DNA from: Dyadobacter beijingensis DSM 21582
GTDB taxonomy: Bacteria; Bacteroidota; Bacteroidia; Cytophagales; Spirosomataceae
Assembly (NCBI RefSeq): GCF_000382205.1
Contig: NZ_KB907791.1
Coordinates: forward strand, 248,001-312,000
Direction: 5' to 3'
DNA length: 64,000 nt
Below are positions 27,316-35,792 of this stretch, piece by piece; position 1 is the stretch's first letter, and each line of letters starts with the position of its first letter. The notes under the pieces were generated by a model. That model ran no database searches. It had not been told where the DNA came from and was given only the letters and a program-made list of their open reading frames with translations. The position numbers were made by a program, and so were the translations under genes.

Positions 27316-27621
27316 ATGAAAAAGCCATTCCATTATGTAGCCAAAGCGCTGAATCCCGACCAGTTGACGACCCCTTACACGCCGGAATTTTTCAAGGAAT
27401 TCGGGGCGATACTTTGCCAGTTCCTGCCCACGGTGCGGGGTAGCGAGCTATTACCCGGCGAAGTGCGGTACGGATACCGGTTTTACCTGCTCGACGATCC
27501 GGATCGGGAAGGCGTGTTCTATTTGTCCTCCCACAAGGATATCGACACATTGAAATCGCGATCGAAGTTTTTGTCGAGGGTGGAGAAGGAGATACGCAAA
27601 ATCTCACGGGTGGGCGTATGA
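27316..27621 (+). CDS. Hypothetical protein, 101 residues
   Basis: Not recognised. It is a soluble, basic protein without signal peptide or membrane segment. It contains HYVAKALNPDQLTTPYTPEF, a hydrophobic segment AILCQFLPTVRGSELL, and GYRFYLLDDPDREGVFYL. The start MKKPFHYV at 27316 follows a -7 box by 29 bases and is preferred over the in-frame Met at 27256, which lies upstream of the predicted promoter. It is convergent with the LysR remnant, whose original stop is at 27650. Confidence 0.55.
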   Translation: MKKPFHYVAKALNPDQLTTPYTPEFFKEFGAILCQFLPTVRGSELLPGEVRYGYRFYLLDDPDREGVFYLSSHKDIDTLKSRSKFLSRVEKEIRKISRVGV

Positions 27622-27649
27622 CCGTTTCGGTTATGATCTTGAAAAGATT

Positions 27650-28016
27650 TCATTCCTGATCCGCCTCGTAATCCGCCCCATAACTGAGCACCCAACCCGC
27701 CAGCACCGTAGCGGATTTTTTCCTGTATGCATCTTTCGGCCAGGACCGACGGCAATATGAGGGGGAGGTCGGTGAGGCCGTAGGTGACGCCGATGGACAG
27801 TACGCCCGTTTTAAGCTCCATCAGGTCGCGCAGGGTTTCCTTGCCGTCTTCGGCATCTTTCAATGTTTTTAATGCATAAGGTAAAAACGCCTTGCCAGCT
27901 TCCGTGAGCCGCACGCGTTTGGCGATACGGTCGAACAATGGCAGGCGAAGTTCGTCTTCCAGCTGCCTGATCTGCTGGGACAATGTGCTTTGTGTGATGA
28001 ACAGCGCACGTGGCAA
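27650..28016 (-). pseudogene. LysR-family regulator remnant: 5' loss, central deletion, frameshift
   Basis: From 28016 leftwards the frame reads RALFITQSTLSQQIRQLEDE, LPLFDRIAKRVRLTEAGKAF and ELKTGVLSIGVTYGL. This is the LysR DNA-binding domain without its first 20 or so residues, joined to the start of the effector domain. Within the next 40 bases the match ends. About 27650-27735, in another frame, encodes DAYRKKSATVLAGWVLSYGA and a normal-looking stop, the C-terminal tail of CynR-like LysR proteins. About 180-200 effector-domain residues are missing. The 5' break coincides with the stop codon of the kinase gene (28017-28019), so the loss runs up to its neighbour. It is non-functional. Confidence 0.8.
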
Positions 28017-30275
28017 CTAAAAAGCCGCGTACCCTCCCGTGCATATACGCTCGGGCGTGTAGGCGAAGGCGATCCGGATCGTCGTTCCATCCTTGTGAAC
28101 GATTTCCACCTCGCCGCCCAGGTCCTGGGCCAGGCCCAGTATGAGTGTTAAACCGAAAGAATTGACCTGGTTAATGTTAAAATCTTTGGGTAATCCAATG
28201 CCGTTATCGGAGATGGTGAGCGCAAAATGGCCCGGTTCGGTCTGTTTGAAACTAACGTCGATCCTGGCGGCCCGCTTGTCGGGGAACGCGTATTTGAGGG
28301 AATTGGTGATCGCTTCGTTCAGGATCAGCCCGAGCGGGATTGCCTGGCTGATATTCATATCGAGCTGGTCAATGTCGAGATTGAATTCCACGGGATAGCC
28401 GCTTTTGAAACAATCTTTCAGGTATTGCACCAGCTCGTGGATATAGGGCGAGATTTCGATGGATGTGAGGTTTTCCGTCTGATAGAGTTTCTGGTGGATC
28501 ATCGACATGGACTGAATCCGGTGCTCGCTCTCGGCCAGCGCCATTTTGGCCTCGTCACCTTTCAAAAACTCCGCCTGGCTTTCCAGCAATCCGACAATCA
28601 TGTGCAGGTTGTTCTTCACCCGGTGGTGGATTTCCTTCATCAGCCATTGCTTTTCCGAAACGAGGCGACCGAGCGAAACATTCTTGTTGTGGATTTCTTC
28701 CTGATTGGCGGCCAGGCTTTTGTTGTTCTTTTTAACGAGCAGGTAACCGTAAATCAACAGACCGATGACCGTCAGCAGCAGGAAAATGCTCACATAGGTG
28801 ATATTCTGGACGAGCGAAGCCTGCCGGAGCATTTTTTGGTGCAACACCGATTCTTTTCTCAGCGCCTGGATATTTTCTTCCTTCTTCTCGGTTTCGTAAA
28901 TGATTTCCAGCTGGTTAATCTGCCGGCTTTTGGATTCATTGAAAAAAGAATCCCGCAGGACGCTGTACTGCTGGAATTCGCCCAGCGCAGCAAGGTATTG
29001 ATGATTGATCGAATCGAGCCTGGATTGCCACAGATGGCTGCGGTATGCCACACGGACATTGTCGAGCTTCAATTTTCGTCGCAGGTTCACATATTTCGTT
29101 GCCGACGCGTAATCGCCCCTGGCGAAATAGAACTCGATCAGCAAAGTGTAAATCAATTCCGTCTGATCCACGGGCATGCCGCCATTCACGATCGTCAGAA
29201 TTTCATCGATATACTTATCTGCCTTGTCATACTGCTTTTGTTCCCGGTAGAGGTTAATATAGGTGCGATCGATCCAGTTTCTTCTTCTGATCTCTTTAGC
29301 AGGATATTTCAGTTCGATTTTCTTCAACAGACGGGCCGTTTCCCCGAATTTTTTGAGCTTCAAATAAGGGGATCCAAGGTTTGCCGAAACGATATGAATG
29401 GTTTCGATATCCTTATATTTCTCCGCAATCCTGAGGGCATTTTCATAGTTTTCAATGGCCTTCGCATATTCGTGCAGCGTGTAATGCGTAATGCCGATGC
29501 GGTTATAAATGGTGGAAAGTTGAAGCGACGTATCGCCGACCGCCTGCGCGCTGCGCAATGCCAGTATCCCGTATCGGATGCCTTCTTCGGGCGCGCCCAA
29601 TGAAGTGTATACGCTGCCGAGCAGGTCGTAAACACCCATAAGTTGGTTGTATCGGATGGATTGATAGGCTTGGAGGCATTGTTTCAGGCTGGATAGGGCA
29701 GGGCCGTTCTCCCCCTGGCTGTGATAAATCTCGCCGAGCGTTTGCAGAACGGCACCCTCTTTCATGGTAAGCTTTGCGGCACGGAACGCGTCCAGCGACA
29801 ACCGGGTGTACCTGATCCTTTCCTGGATCTCGGGATCGATAAACCCGAAATATCCGGCGAGCCGGTAGTAGCTTTCACCGAGCATGCGGTGATTCCCTTG
29901 TTTGGAAAATAACTTTGCAGCCATTTCAGTGGCATGCCGGCCCTTTTCACGCAGGTTTTTGAGGGGAAAAATGGCACCTTCCTGAAAATGAACTTCCGCC
30001 AAACCTTCCTCAAATGCGAGCCCGGCGGCCAACTTATGGGCGACGGCCGTGTAGTAAAACGCGCTGTCGAGATCGCCGTTACTCCTGCCGGCGCGGTAAA
30101 AATAGAGGTCGCTCAACCGGATCGCCAGCCGTGCACGGGCGGTGTCGGGGCGGGAGTTCCTGAATTTCAACAGCACGGGAGCCACGTCCTTTTGTGTAAA
30201 TGGGCCAAGAAAATCGGCGTGAGCGGATGTCCCGATCAGTAGCAGGACGCCCAGGAGCAGTAAATGTTTACGCAT
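28017..30275 (-). CDS. TPR-containing sensor histidine kinase, HisKA_2 type (second copy)
   Basis: 752 residues. The signal peptide ends GTSAHA (about 20). TPR-like helical repeats follow (ALRSAQAVGDTSLQLSTIYN, AKAIENYENALRIAEKYKDI), then a membrane helix (about 500-520, YVSIFLLLTVIGLLIYGYLL). The kinase core has EIHHRVKNNLHMIVGLLESQ (His550), N-box TNSLKYAFPDK and G1-box ISDNGIGLPK. The start at 30275 (MRKHLLLLG) gives a proper signal peptide; the in-frame start at 30341 does not. It is a clear paralogue of the kinase at 23133. A CheY-like regulator lies 197 bp upstream on the same strand and is the likely phosphate acceptor. The 3' end abuts a decayed LysR gene. Confidence 0.9.
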   Translation of the reverse strand: MRKHLLLLGVLLLIGTSAHADFLGPFTQKDVAPVLLKFRNSRPDTARARLAIRLSDLYFYRAGRSNGDLDSAFYYTAVAHKLAAGLAFEEGLAEVHFQEGAIFPLKNLREKGRHATEMAAKLFSKQGNHRMLGESYYRLAGYFGFIDPEIQERIRYTRLSLDAFRAAKLTMKEGAVLQTLGEIYHSQGENGPALSSLKQCLQAYQSIRYNQLMGVYDLLGSVYTSLGAPEEGIRYGILALRSAQAVGDTSLQLSTIYNRIGITHYTLHEYAKAIENYENALRIAEKYKDIETIHIVSANLGSPYLKLKKFGETARLLKKIELKYPAKEIRRRNWIDRTYINLYREQKQYDKADKYIDEILTIVNGGMPVDQTELIYTLLIEFYFARGDYASATKYVNLRRKLKLDNVRVAYRSHLWQSRLDSINHQYLAALGEFQQYSVLRDSFFNESKSRQINQLEIIYETEKKEENIQALRKESVLHQKMLRQASLVQNITYVSIFLLLTVIGLLIYGYLLVKKNNKSLAANQEEIHNKNVSLGRLVSEKQWLMKEIHHRVKNNLHMIVGLLESQAEFLKGDEAKMALAESEHRIQSMSMIHQKLYQTENLTSIEISPYIHELVQYLKDCFKSGYPVEFNLDIDQLDMNISQAIPLGLILNEAITNSLKYAFPDKRAARIDVSFKQTEPGHFALTISDNGIGLPKDFNINQVNSFGLTLILGLAQDLGGEVEIVHKDGTTIRIAFAYTPERICTGGYAAF

Positions 30276-30472
30276 AGGCCCGTATGGGTTAGAAGGGGTG
30301 CCGGAAACGCGCCGGCATATGCCGGAAACGGATAATTTCAACGAATATCCAAAATGTTCAGGCGAAATGGTAGTGGAGGGGCTAGCGCAGTTTTTTCAAC
30401 GCTCTTCCTGAATTGGATTTTCGTCAGGTTCAATGCAAAAAAGGATCAGTAGTATGTTGTTTGAACTACTAA

Positions 30473-30868
30473 TCAATTTCCAGGTAAAAAGCGCCTTAGC
30501 AGCTGGTGCGCCAGGCTGCATAGTTCTTCGTATTTCACAGGTTTGATATAGCAGCAATTCGCACCTATTTCCAGTGCCTGCTGCACCATTTCCGGGCCCA
30601 GCGAGGTAGAGATCAGTGCCATTGGAGTGCTGGATTGCCGCGATCGGATTTCCGTGATCATTTCCAGGCCATTCATGACGGGCATGTTCAAATCGACCAG
30701 GATCAGAGACGGCTCGTTATCAAGGGAGTCGAGCAACGCAATGGCTTCTTTTCCGTCGAACGCTTCCAGGAAGGTGATACCGCTATTGAACAAATGAAAG
30801 GCTTCGCGGATCAGGCGACGGTCGTCATCGTCGTCGTCAACAATTATTACAGTAGGGGAGGGATTCAT
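30473..30868 (-). CDS. Single-domain response regulator (CheY-like)
   Basis: 131 residues, only a receiver domain. The acidic pocket lies in a run of six Asp (VDDDDDDRRLI, 11-16). The phospho-acceptor is Asp59 in LILVDLNMPVMNG, the Thr/Ser position is ALISTS, and the conserved Lys is in YIKPVKYEE. There is no output domain. It belongs to the Bacteroidota receiver group resembling Rcp1-type phosphorelay proteins. It is upstream of the TPR-HisKA_2 kinase at 28017 on the same strand and is probably its partner, or a shared one for the kinase cluster. Confidence 0.9.
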   Translation of the reverse strand: MNPSPTVIIVDDDDDDRRLIREAFHLFNSGITFLEAFDGKEAIALLDSLDNEPSLILVDLNMPVMNGLEMITEIRSRQSSTPMALISTSLGPEMVQQALEIGANCCYIKPVKYEELCSLAHQLLRRFLPGN

Positions 30869-30962
30869 TCAGACGCTCTTTAACAATTGGCGAATGTAGG
30901 GGATTTGTCGGGATTTCGGATGGGATGTGTAGCAAAATCGCTACCCAGAGCCATGCGGCAAC

Positions 30963-30984
30963 CCCCGGCTCGTGCATGCCGGGG
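30963..30984. terminator. Hairpin downstream of the ABC-F gene
   Basis: A 7-bp GC-rich stem (CCCCGGC / GCCGGGG) with an 8-base loop lies 15 bases past the ABC-F stop at 30999 (minus strand). A T-run is lacking, so termination is only likely. Confidence 0.45.
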
Positions 30985-30998
30985 ATTGACGGCCGATA

Positions 30999-32636
30999 TC
31001 ACTTCGCCAGCTGCAAGTCTGCGATGCTCTTGATCCGGTTGCGTTCCAGGAAGGCATCGATGGTTTCGAAATGCTCGATCACCCGCTTGTCTTTGAACTC
31101 GAAGACTTTTTCGGACAACCCCTGTAAAAAGTCCCTGTCATGGGATACCAGCACGAGGGTGCCGTCGAAATTTCTCAATGCTTCCTTCAACACATCTTTG
31201 GACTTCAAATCCAAATGGTTGGTCGGCTCATCGAGTATCAGCAGGTTCACCGGTTCGAGGAGGAGTTTCACCATCGCGAGGCGCGTCCGTTCTCCGCCCG
31301 ACAGCACACTGACCTTTTTATCGATATCGTCGCCCTGGAACATGAATGCGCCCAGAATGTTCTTGATCTGAGTCCGCACATCGCCTTCGGCGACTTCGTC
31401 TACCGTCTGGAAGATAGTCAGGTTCGGGTCGAGCAAAGACGCCTGGTTCTGAGCGAAATAGCCGACTTTGACATTGTGGCCCAACTGGCAGGTGCCGTCC
31501 ACGTCCAGCTCGCCCATGATCGCCTTGATCATCGTCGATTTTCCTTCCCCGTTCCGGCCTACGAAAGACACTTTTTCACCCCGCGAAATGGACATACTTG
31601 CATTTTTGAATACCACATGGTCGCCGTAGGATTTCGAAACGTCTTTCACGGTCACCGGGTAATCGCCAGATCGTGGCGAAGGCGGAAAGCGTAGTTTTAA
31701 CGCAGAATTATCGATTTCGTCGATTTCAATGATTTCCAGTTTTTCCAACATCCGTTCGCGTGAGGCAACCTGGTTCGTTTTGGAGTAGGTCCCGCGAAAA
31801 CGCTCGATAAACTGCATGTTATCGGCAATCATTTTCTGCTGTTCCTGGTAGGCCTTGACCTGGTGCGCCCTGCGTTCCTCGCGCAGAACCAGGTAATGCG
31901 AATAATTGGCCTTGTAGTCGTAAATGCGGCCCATCGTCACCTCGATGGTACGGTTGGTGATATTGTCGATGAAGGCGCGGTCGTGGGAAATCACCATTAC
32001 CGCATTGGCTTTGTTCACAAGAAAATCTTCCAGCCAGATAACCGATTCGATATCAATGTGGTTGGTAGGCTCATCGAGCAAAATGAGGTCGGGCTTTTGC
32101 AATAATATTTTGGCAAGTTCGATACGCATGCGCCAGCCGCCGCTGAATTCCTTGGTTTGCCGTTGAAAATCCTCCGGCCTGAACCCCAGTCCTTTCAATG
32201 CTTTCTCCACCTCGGCGTCATAATTCACCTCTTCCAGCTGGTAATATTTTTCGCCCAGTTCCGTCACCTGCTCGATGATCGCCATGTATTCCTCGCTGTC
32301 GTAATCGGTGCGCGTTTCGAGTTCGAGGTTTAGTTTTTCCATTTCGGCGCGCATTTCAAATACCTGTTTGAATGCTTTGGCCGCTTCTTCGAACACGGTG
32401 CAGTTGTCTTCGGTGAGCAAATGCTGCGGCAAATAGGCGATCACGGCATCCTTCGGCGCGCGCACGTGGCCGCGGGTGGGTTTTTGTTCGCCGGCGATGA
32501 TCTTCATCATCGTGGATTTCCCGGCACCATTCTTACCCATCAGGGCAACTTTATCGGTGGGATTGATAACGAAGGAAACTTCGCTAAAAAGGGTAGAACC
32601 GCTGAATTCAACGGCCAAGTTTTCAATTGTAATCAT
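30999..32636 (-). CDS. ABC-F family ATPase
   Basis: 545 residues with two ABC ATP-binding domains and no membrane part. Walker A motifs are GKNGAGKST (first) and GRNGEGKST (second). Signatures are FSGGWRMRIELAKILL and LSGGERTRLAMVKLLL, and Walker B motifs LILLDEPTNHID and LLILDEPTNHLD. The linker between the domains is highly charged (about 240-300), as in ABC-F proteins that act in the ribosomal E site. Length and order fit YbiT/EttA-like translation factors. The sequence does not show whether it is an antibiotic-resistance type. It has its own candidate promoter at 32656. Confidence 0.92.
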   Translation of the reverse strand: MITIENLAVEFSGSTLFSEVSFVINPTDKVALMGKNGAGKSTMMKIIAGEQKPTRGHVRAPKDAVIAYLPQHLLTEDNCTVFEEAAKAFKQVFEMRAEMEKLNLELETRTDYDSEEYMAIIEQVTELGEKYYQLEEVNYDAEVEKALKGLGFRPEDFQRQTKEFSGGWRMRIELAKILLQKPDLILLDEPTNHIDIESVIWLEDFLVNKANAVMVISHDRAFIDNITNRTIEVTMGRIYDYKANYSHYLVLREERRAHQVKAYQEQQKMIADNMQFIERFRGTYSKTNQVASRERMLEKLEIIEIDEIDNSALKLRFPPSPRSGDYPVTVKDVSKSYGDHVVFKNASMSISRGEKVSFVGRNGEGKSTMIKAIMGELDVDGTCQLGHNVKVGYFAQNQASLLDPNLTIFQTVDEVAEGDVRTQIKNILGAFMFQGDDIDKKVSVLSGGERTRLAMVKLLLEPVNLLILDEPTNHLDLKSKDVLKEALRNFDGTLVLVSHDRDFLQGLSEKVFEFKDKRVIEHFETIDAFLERNRIKSIADLQLAK

Positions 32637-32655
32637 CTTCGCATGTTTGAAGCCG

Positions 32656-32663
32656 CAAAGCTA
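32656..32663 (-). promoter_or_regulatory. -7 box of the ABC-F gene
   Basis: Read on the minus strand this is TAGCTTTG, an exact TAnnTTTG, 19 bases upstream of the ABC-F start at 32636. The -33 element is not clear. Confidence 0.45.
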
Positions 32664-32825
32664 CGATTATAGCATTGAAAGAGGCGAAAATTGATCTCGA
32701 AACAGTATTTTTTATCCTGTGGTTACTTGTAATATATTGATAATAAGTAGGTTCTGTTTTGGTCATCGTCGGCAGCCTGATAGCAGTGAAACCGGCCAGG
32801 CAGTCAAGTTCCGGCAACTACGTCG

Positions 32826-33851
32826 TCAAAGTAATGTCTGTCCCTTGGCTTCGATCGGGGAGGGGATGTTTTTTTCTCCTATCATTTCCAGCATATCGAT
32901 TTCAATGCCGCGGCAAATAGCGAGCATGGGGATGTCGTTGTGCAGCCCTTCGAAAGGGTTTTCGGAATAATCGCCGATCATTTCCATGGCCACGAAAATC
33001 CATCCGATGATCGTCCCGACCGGAATGCTCAGCCAAATCCCGGCCTGGCCCCAGTTCCTGAATTCGCCGATCATACCAAATGGTAGGAAGAATATAAAAA
33101 TGCAGACAAACAGGAAACTGTACGTGGCATATTTGCGCGGAAAAGGCGATTGCTTGATCCGCTCCAACCGGCCCTGGTGGCTGTGAAGGCTGCTAATGGA
33201 GCCTTGCAGCTCTATTTGCTGGATCATGTTGATCACTTTCCCGTCGAAGAGCCGCTGGATGACGCCCGCCTGTGTGTCGAGCAGATGCGTCGCCTTGTTG
33301 GTGCGGCATTCCAAACTGAGCAGTTCTTGTTCCGGCAGATATTTCTCCATACTAATGCTGTCCAGCTCCGCTTTAAACCGCCCGTTAAGGTATGCCCGCC
33401 TCTCCCAGTTTTTATGCCCCACCAGCCAGGAGCGGGTCGGGCTCACGTGCTCCCATTCGGCCGGTTCCAGCAATTGTTCCCGGAGCTGGTACAGGTAGGC
33501 GATGTGCCGGAAGACGATTTGCCTTCTGACGGCCTTCCGGTTCTTGGCATTCGGTTCGCCGGAATGGTAGTTTTTGACCGTGCTGGCGAGAATCCTGCTG
33601 GTATTCGTGATCTCGCCCCAGATCTTTCGCGATTCCCACAGCCTGTCGTAGGACTGATTGTTTTTAAAACCAACATAAAATGCCACGGCAGTGCCGATCA
33701 GCGGCAGCGGCAGCGAGGGAAATGCGAGTATTTTCCAGCCTGTAAAATAATAGAGCAGCGTCACCAGCGTCATCCAGCCCGTCAGCCAGAACAGTTGATG
33801 GCCCGTAAATTCATAGATTGCTTTGAGCGACAGCGTTTTTGTAATGATCAT
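32826..33851 (-). CDS. Bestrophin family ion channel (YneE type)
   Basis: 341 residues. The N-terminal helix region KAIYEFTGHQLFWLTGWMTL is followed by PLPLIGTAVAFYVGFKNNQS and YDRLWESRKIWGEI, the strongly conserved bestrophin/YneE motif. Later segments include ATYSFLFVCIFIFFLPFGMI, GTIIGWIFVAMEMIGDYSENPF and PSPIEAKGQ. Bacterial members form pentameric cation channels in the inner membrane. The start at 33851 (MIITKTLS) fits the family; the ORF extends 45 codons further upstream without similarity. It is downstream of the DHFR-like gene on the same strand, 124 bp apart. Confidence 0.92.
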   Translation of the reverse strand: MIITKTLSLKAIYEFTGHQLFWLTGWMTLVTLLYYFTGWKILAFPSLPLPLIGTAVAFYVGFKNNQSYDRLWESRKIWGEITNTSRILASTVKNYHSGEPNAKNRKAVRRQIVFRHIAYLYQLREQLLEPAEWEHVSPTRSWLVGHKNWERRAYLNGRFKAELDSISMEKYLPEQELLSLECRTNKATHLLDTQAGVIQRLFDGKVINMIQQIELQGSISSLHSHQGRLERIKQSPFPRKYATYSFLFVCIFIFFLPFGMIGEFRNWGQAGIWLSIPVGTIIGWIFVAMEMIGDYSENPFEGLHNDIPMLAICRGIEIDMLEMIGEKNIPSPIEAKGQTLL

Positions 33852-33975
33852 AGCGGCTGGCCGGTTTCCCCCGGCGAAATGCTGGAAAAGAAATGGTGCA
33901 AAATTGCCGCTATGCCACCGTTGCCGCAATGTACGCAGCCGCAGTGCTATGGTATTTATGAAGATTCCCGCGTGA

Positions 33976-34509
33976 TTATTTATCAACCCGGTACCGCACC
34001 GACACCAGACCGGTCGGGTAAGTCTTACTCCCGATAAGCGTAAGGTACGTACGATGATCGGACTGCTGGAACAAGGGCCTGCCGCCGCCGAGCAATATAG
34101 GGTGCACCGACAGCCATAACTCGTCGACGAGGCCTTCGTTCATCATTGCCTCCATCAGGGATGCTCCGCCGTAAAGCCAAATGTCCTTGCCCGGCTGCTG
34201 TTTGATTTTCCGGGCCTCTTCCATCGCGTTTTCCGCGATGAGTACGGCGCCGTGTTTCACTGATTTCAAGGTTTTGGAAAAAACGTATTCTGTCAGTGGA
34301 GGCATGCCGGGAACCGCGTCGCCGTTGCTGCTTTCGGCAAATTGCTGCGCTACTTCATAGCTTTTTCTGCCTACGAACATGGCATCTATACCTGTGAAGA
34401 ACTCATTCAGACCATAATCCTGATCGGTAAAGCACCAGTCGAATTCGCCGTTGGGCCCCTCGATGTAGCCATCCAGTGTGACGGCAAGACCTAAAATCAA
34501 TTTTCGCAT
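33976..34509 (-). CDS. Dihydrofolate reductase / RibD C-terminal family protein
   Basis: 177 residues. It begins MRKLILGLAVTLDGYIEGPN, followed by DAMFVGRKSYE, YVFSKTLKSV, IWLYGGASLMEAMMNEGLVDE and HPILLGGGRPLF, the whole conserved set of the RibD_C/YwjB-like group. Such proteins bind NADPH; few have a known substrate, and classical DHFR activity should not be assumed. The start at 34509 is preferred over 34530. It is the intact counterpart of the fragment at 19708. A candidate -7 box lies 19 bp upstream. Confidence 0.9.
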   Translation of the reverse strand: MRKLILGLAVTLDGYIEGPNGEFDWCFTDQDYGLNEFFTGIDAMFVGRKSYEVAQQFAESSNGDAVPGMPPLTEYVFSKTLKSVKHGAVLIAENAMEEARKIKQQPGKDIWLYGGASLMEAMMNEGLVDELWLSVHPILLGGGRPLFQQSDHRTYLTLIGSKTYPTGLVSVRYRVDK

Positions 34510-34527
34510 ATCGTGATTGTTTTTTTG

Positions 34528-34535
34528 CAAAACTA
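34528..34535 (-). promoter_or_regulatory. -7 box of the DHFR-like gene
   Basis: On the minus strand this reads TAGTTTTG (TAnnTTTG), 19 bases before the ATG at 34509. A small palindrome (34543-34554, CCGGTTTACCGG) lies just upstream of it and might be an operator. Confidence 0.45.
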
Positions 34536-34640
34536 CACTTCGCCGGTTTACCGGAATTGTATGAATCGGATATCATTAAAATTCTTTTACAATTGGTTAA
34601 CAAGATTTAACAGTTGACGGGCAGGAAGAGAGCTTTAAGC

Positions 34641-34654
34641 ACCTAAATTTAGGT
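34641..34654. promoter_or_regulatory. 14-bp perfect palindrome upstream of the Asp-box gene
   Basis: ACCTAAATTTAGGT is its own reverse complement and lies 52 bases before the ATG at 34706. It may be an operator; no regulator is obvious nearby. Confidence 0.4.
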
Positions 34655-34705
34655 ACAAGAAGTTCAAACAATTTCAGGCGATTAATTCACCCAATTATTG
34701 TAGTC

Positions 34706-35710
34706 ATGAAAATCTCTTACTTTGCGTTGTTGCTCCTGTTTCCATTCTCGCTTGTCTTCGATCAGGCCTTCATGTTTCCAGGGTCATCACCACTCCCTGA
34801 CAGCAGTCCAACACGAGAAAATGCCGTGGCTGCAAACCTCATTTTCAAATCTGCCGATGGCGGCCAAACCTGGCAGGATATTAGCGAAGGGCTGCCCGTA
34901 AACTTGCCGGAAGACGGTATCCCGCGAGATGGTTTCCTCGCAAATGACAATGGAATTTACCTGCGCACGGGCGATGCGATGTATTACAGTAAACCAAATT
35001 CCACTGCCCCGTTTTGGGAAAAAGAGAGTTCTCCCGGCAACCTTGGCAACATTTTGCCAGGCAAGACCGGAATGCTCGCATTCAACTACGGCGGCGGGTT
35101 TTCGCAAAAACTGAACGGGACGGGATTATGGCTGCCCGCCTACACGGATTTTCCGGGTAAGAGCATTCGTACCATTTTTGAAACCGGCGACATCACTTTT
35201 ATCGGTTGCGACCGGGGCCTTTTCAAATCCGACGATGGTGGGAAAAACTGGAAGCGGGTTTATGACGAAGGGTGGGTAATGAAATTGGTAGCGTCAAACG
35301 GAGTACTCGTTGCTACCAGCCAGCGAGGCATCATCCGGTCGACAGATGGGGGCGAAAATTGGGATAATGTGATTAGCGAGGGTGGAGTAGGCATTGCTAT
35401 TGAACGCATCAACGGTGGATTCGCCGCGATCACGTGCAATACTGAAACGGAGACAAGGAGGGTGCGGACATCCTACGACGGGGGCAAAACCTGGCAGGCC
35501 ATCGATGCCGGACTCCCGCCAAGCCTCTATACCGCCTCCATCACGGAGGTGGGTAAATACCTGTTCTGCGGTCACCCGGCAGGTATTTACAGATCTTCGG
35601 ACAAGGGAAAAACTTGGCAGCTCCTACTTCCCGCTATACCGGATAAGGTCTTCAATTTATCTGTATCCGGCAACGTGATCTATGCCATCCCGAGAGGTGG
35701 AGGATGCTGA
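34706..35710 (+). CDS. Secreted Asp-box (BNR) repeat propeller protein
   Basis: 334 residues with an N-terminal hydrophobic segment (about 1-22) that should act as a signal peptide. At least five Asp-box motifs follow: SADGGQTWQ, SDDGGKNWK, STDGGENWD, SYDGGKTWQ and SSDKGKTWQ, spaced 40-60 residues. Such motifs form beta-propellers in sialidases, sortilins and photosystem II assembly factor Ycf48. No catalytic Arg triad is evident, so a binding or structural role is more likely than sialidase. It is convergent with the VOC gene. Confidence 0.75.
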   Translation: MKISYFALLLLFPFSLVFDQAFMFPGSSPLPDSSPTRENAVAANLIFKSADGGQTWQDISEGLPVNLPEDGIPRDGFLANDNGIYLRTGDAMYYSKPNSTAPFWEKESSPGNLGNILPGKTGMLAFNYGGGFSQKLNGTGLWLPAYTDFPGKSIRTIFETGDITFIGCDRGLFKSDDGGKNWKRVYDEGWVMKLVASNGVLVATSQRGIIRSTDGGENWDNVISEGGVGIAIERINGGFAAITCNTETETRRVRTSYDGGKTWQAIDAGLPPSLYTASITEVGKYLFCGHPAGIYRSSDKGKTWQLLLPAIPDKVFNLSVSGNVIYAIPRGGGC

Positions 35711-35792
35711 CGGTTTGGGAGGCGCAGTGACCGTGGAGGCGGTTGGTCAGTTCAGGTTTGATGGGCCCCGCATTTGCGGTTCGAACTGTGCA

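Noticed and set aside
28227..29603. 458-codon plus-strand frame opposite the second TPR kinase
   Set aside because: Antisense to HisKA_2 and TPR sequence, no domain of its own.
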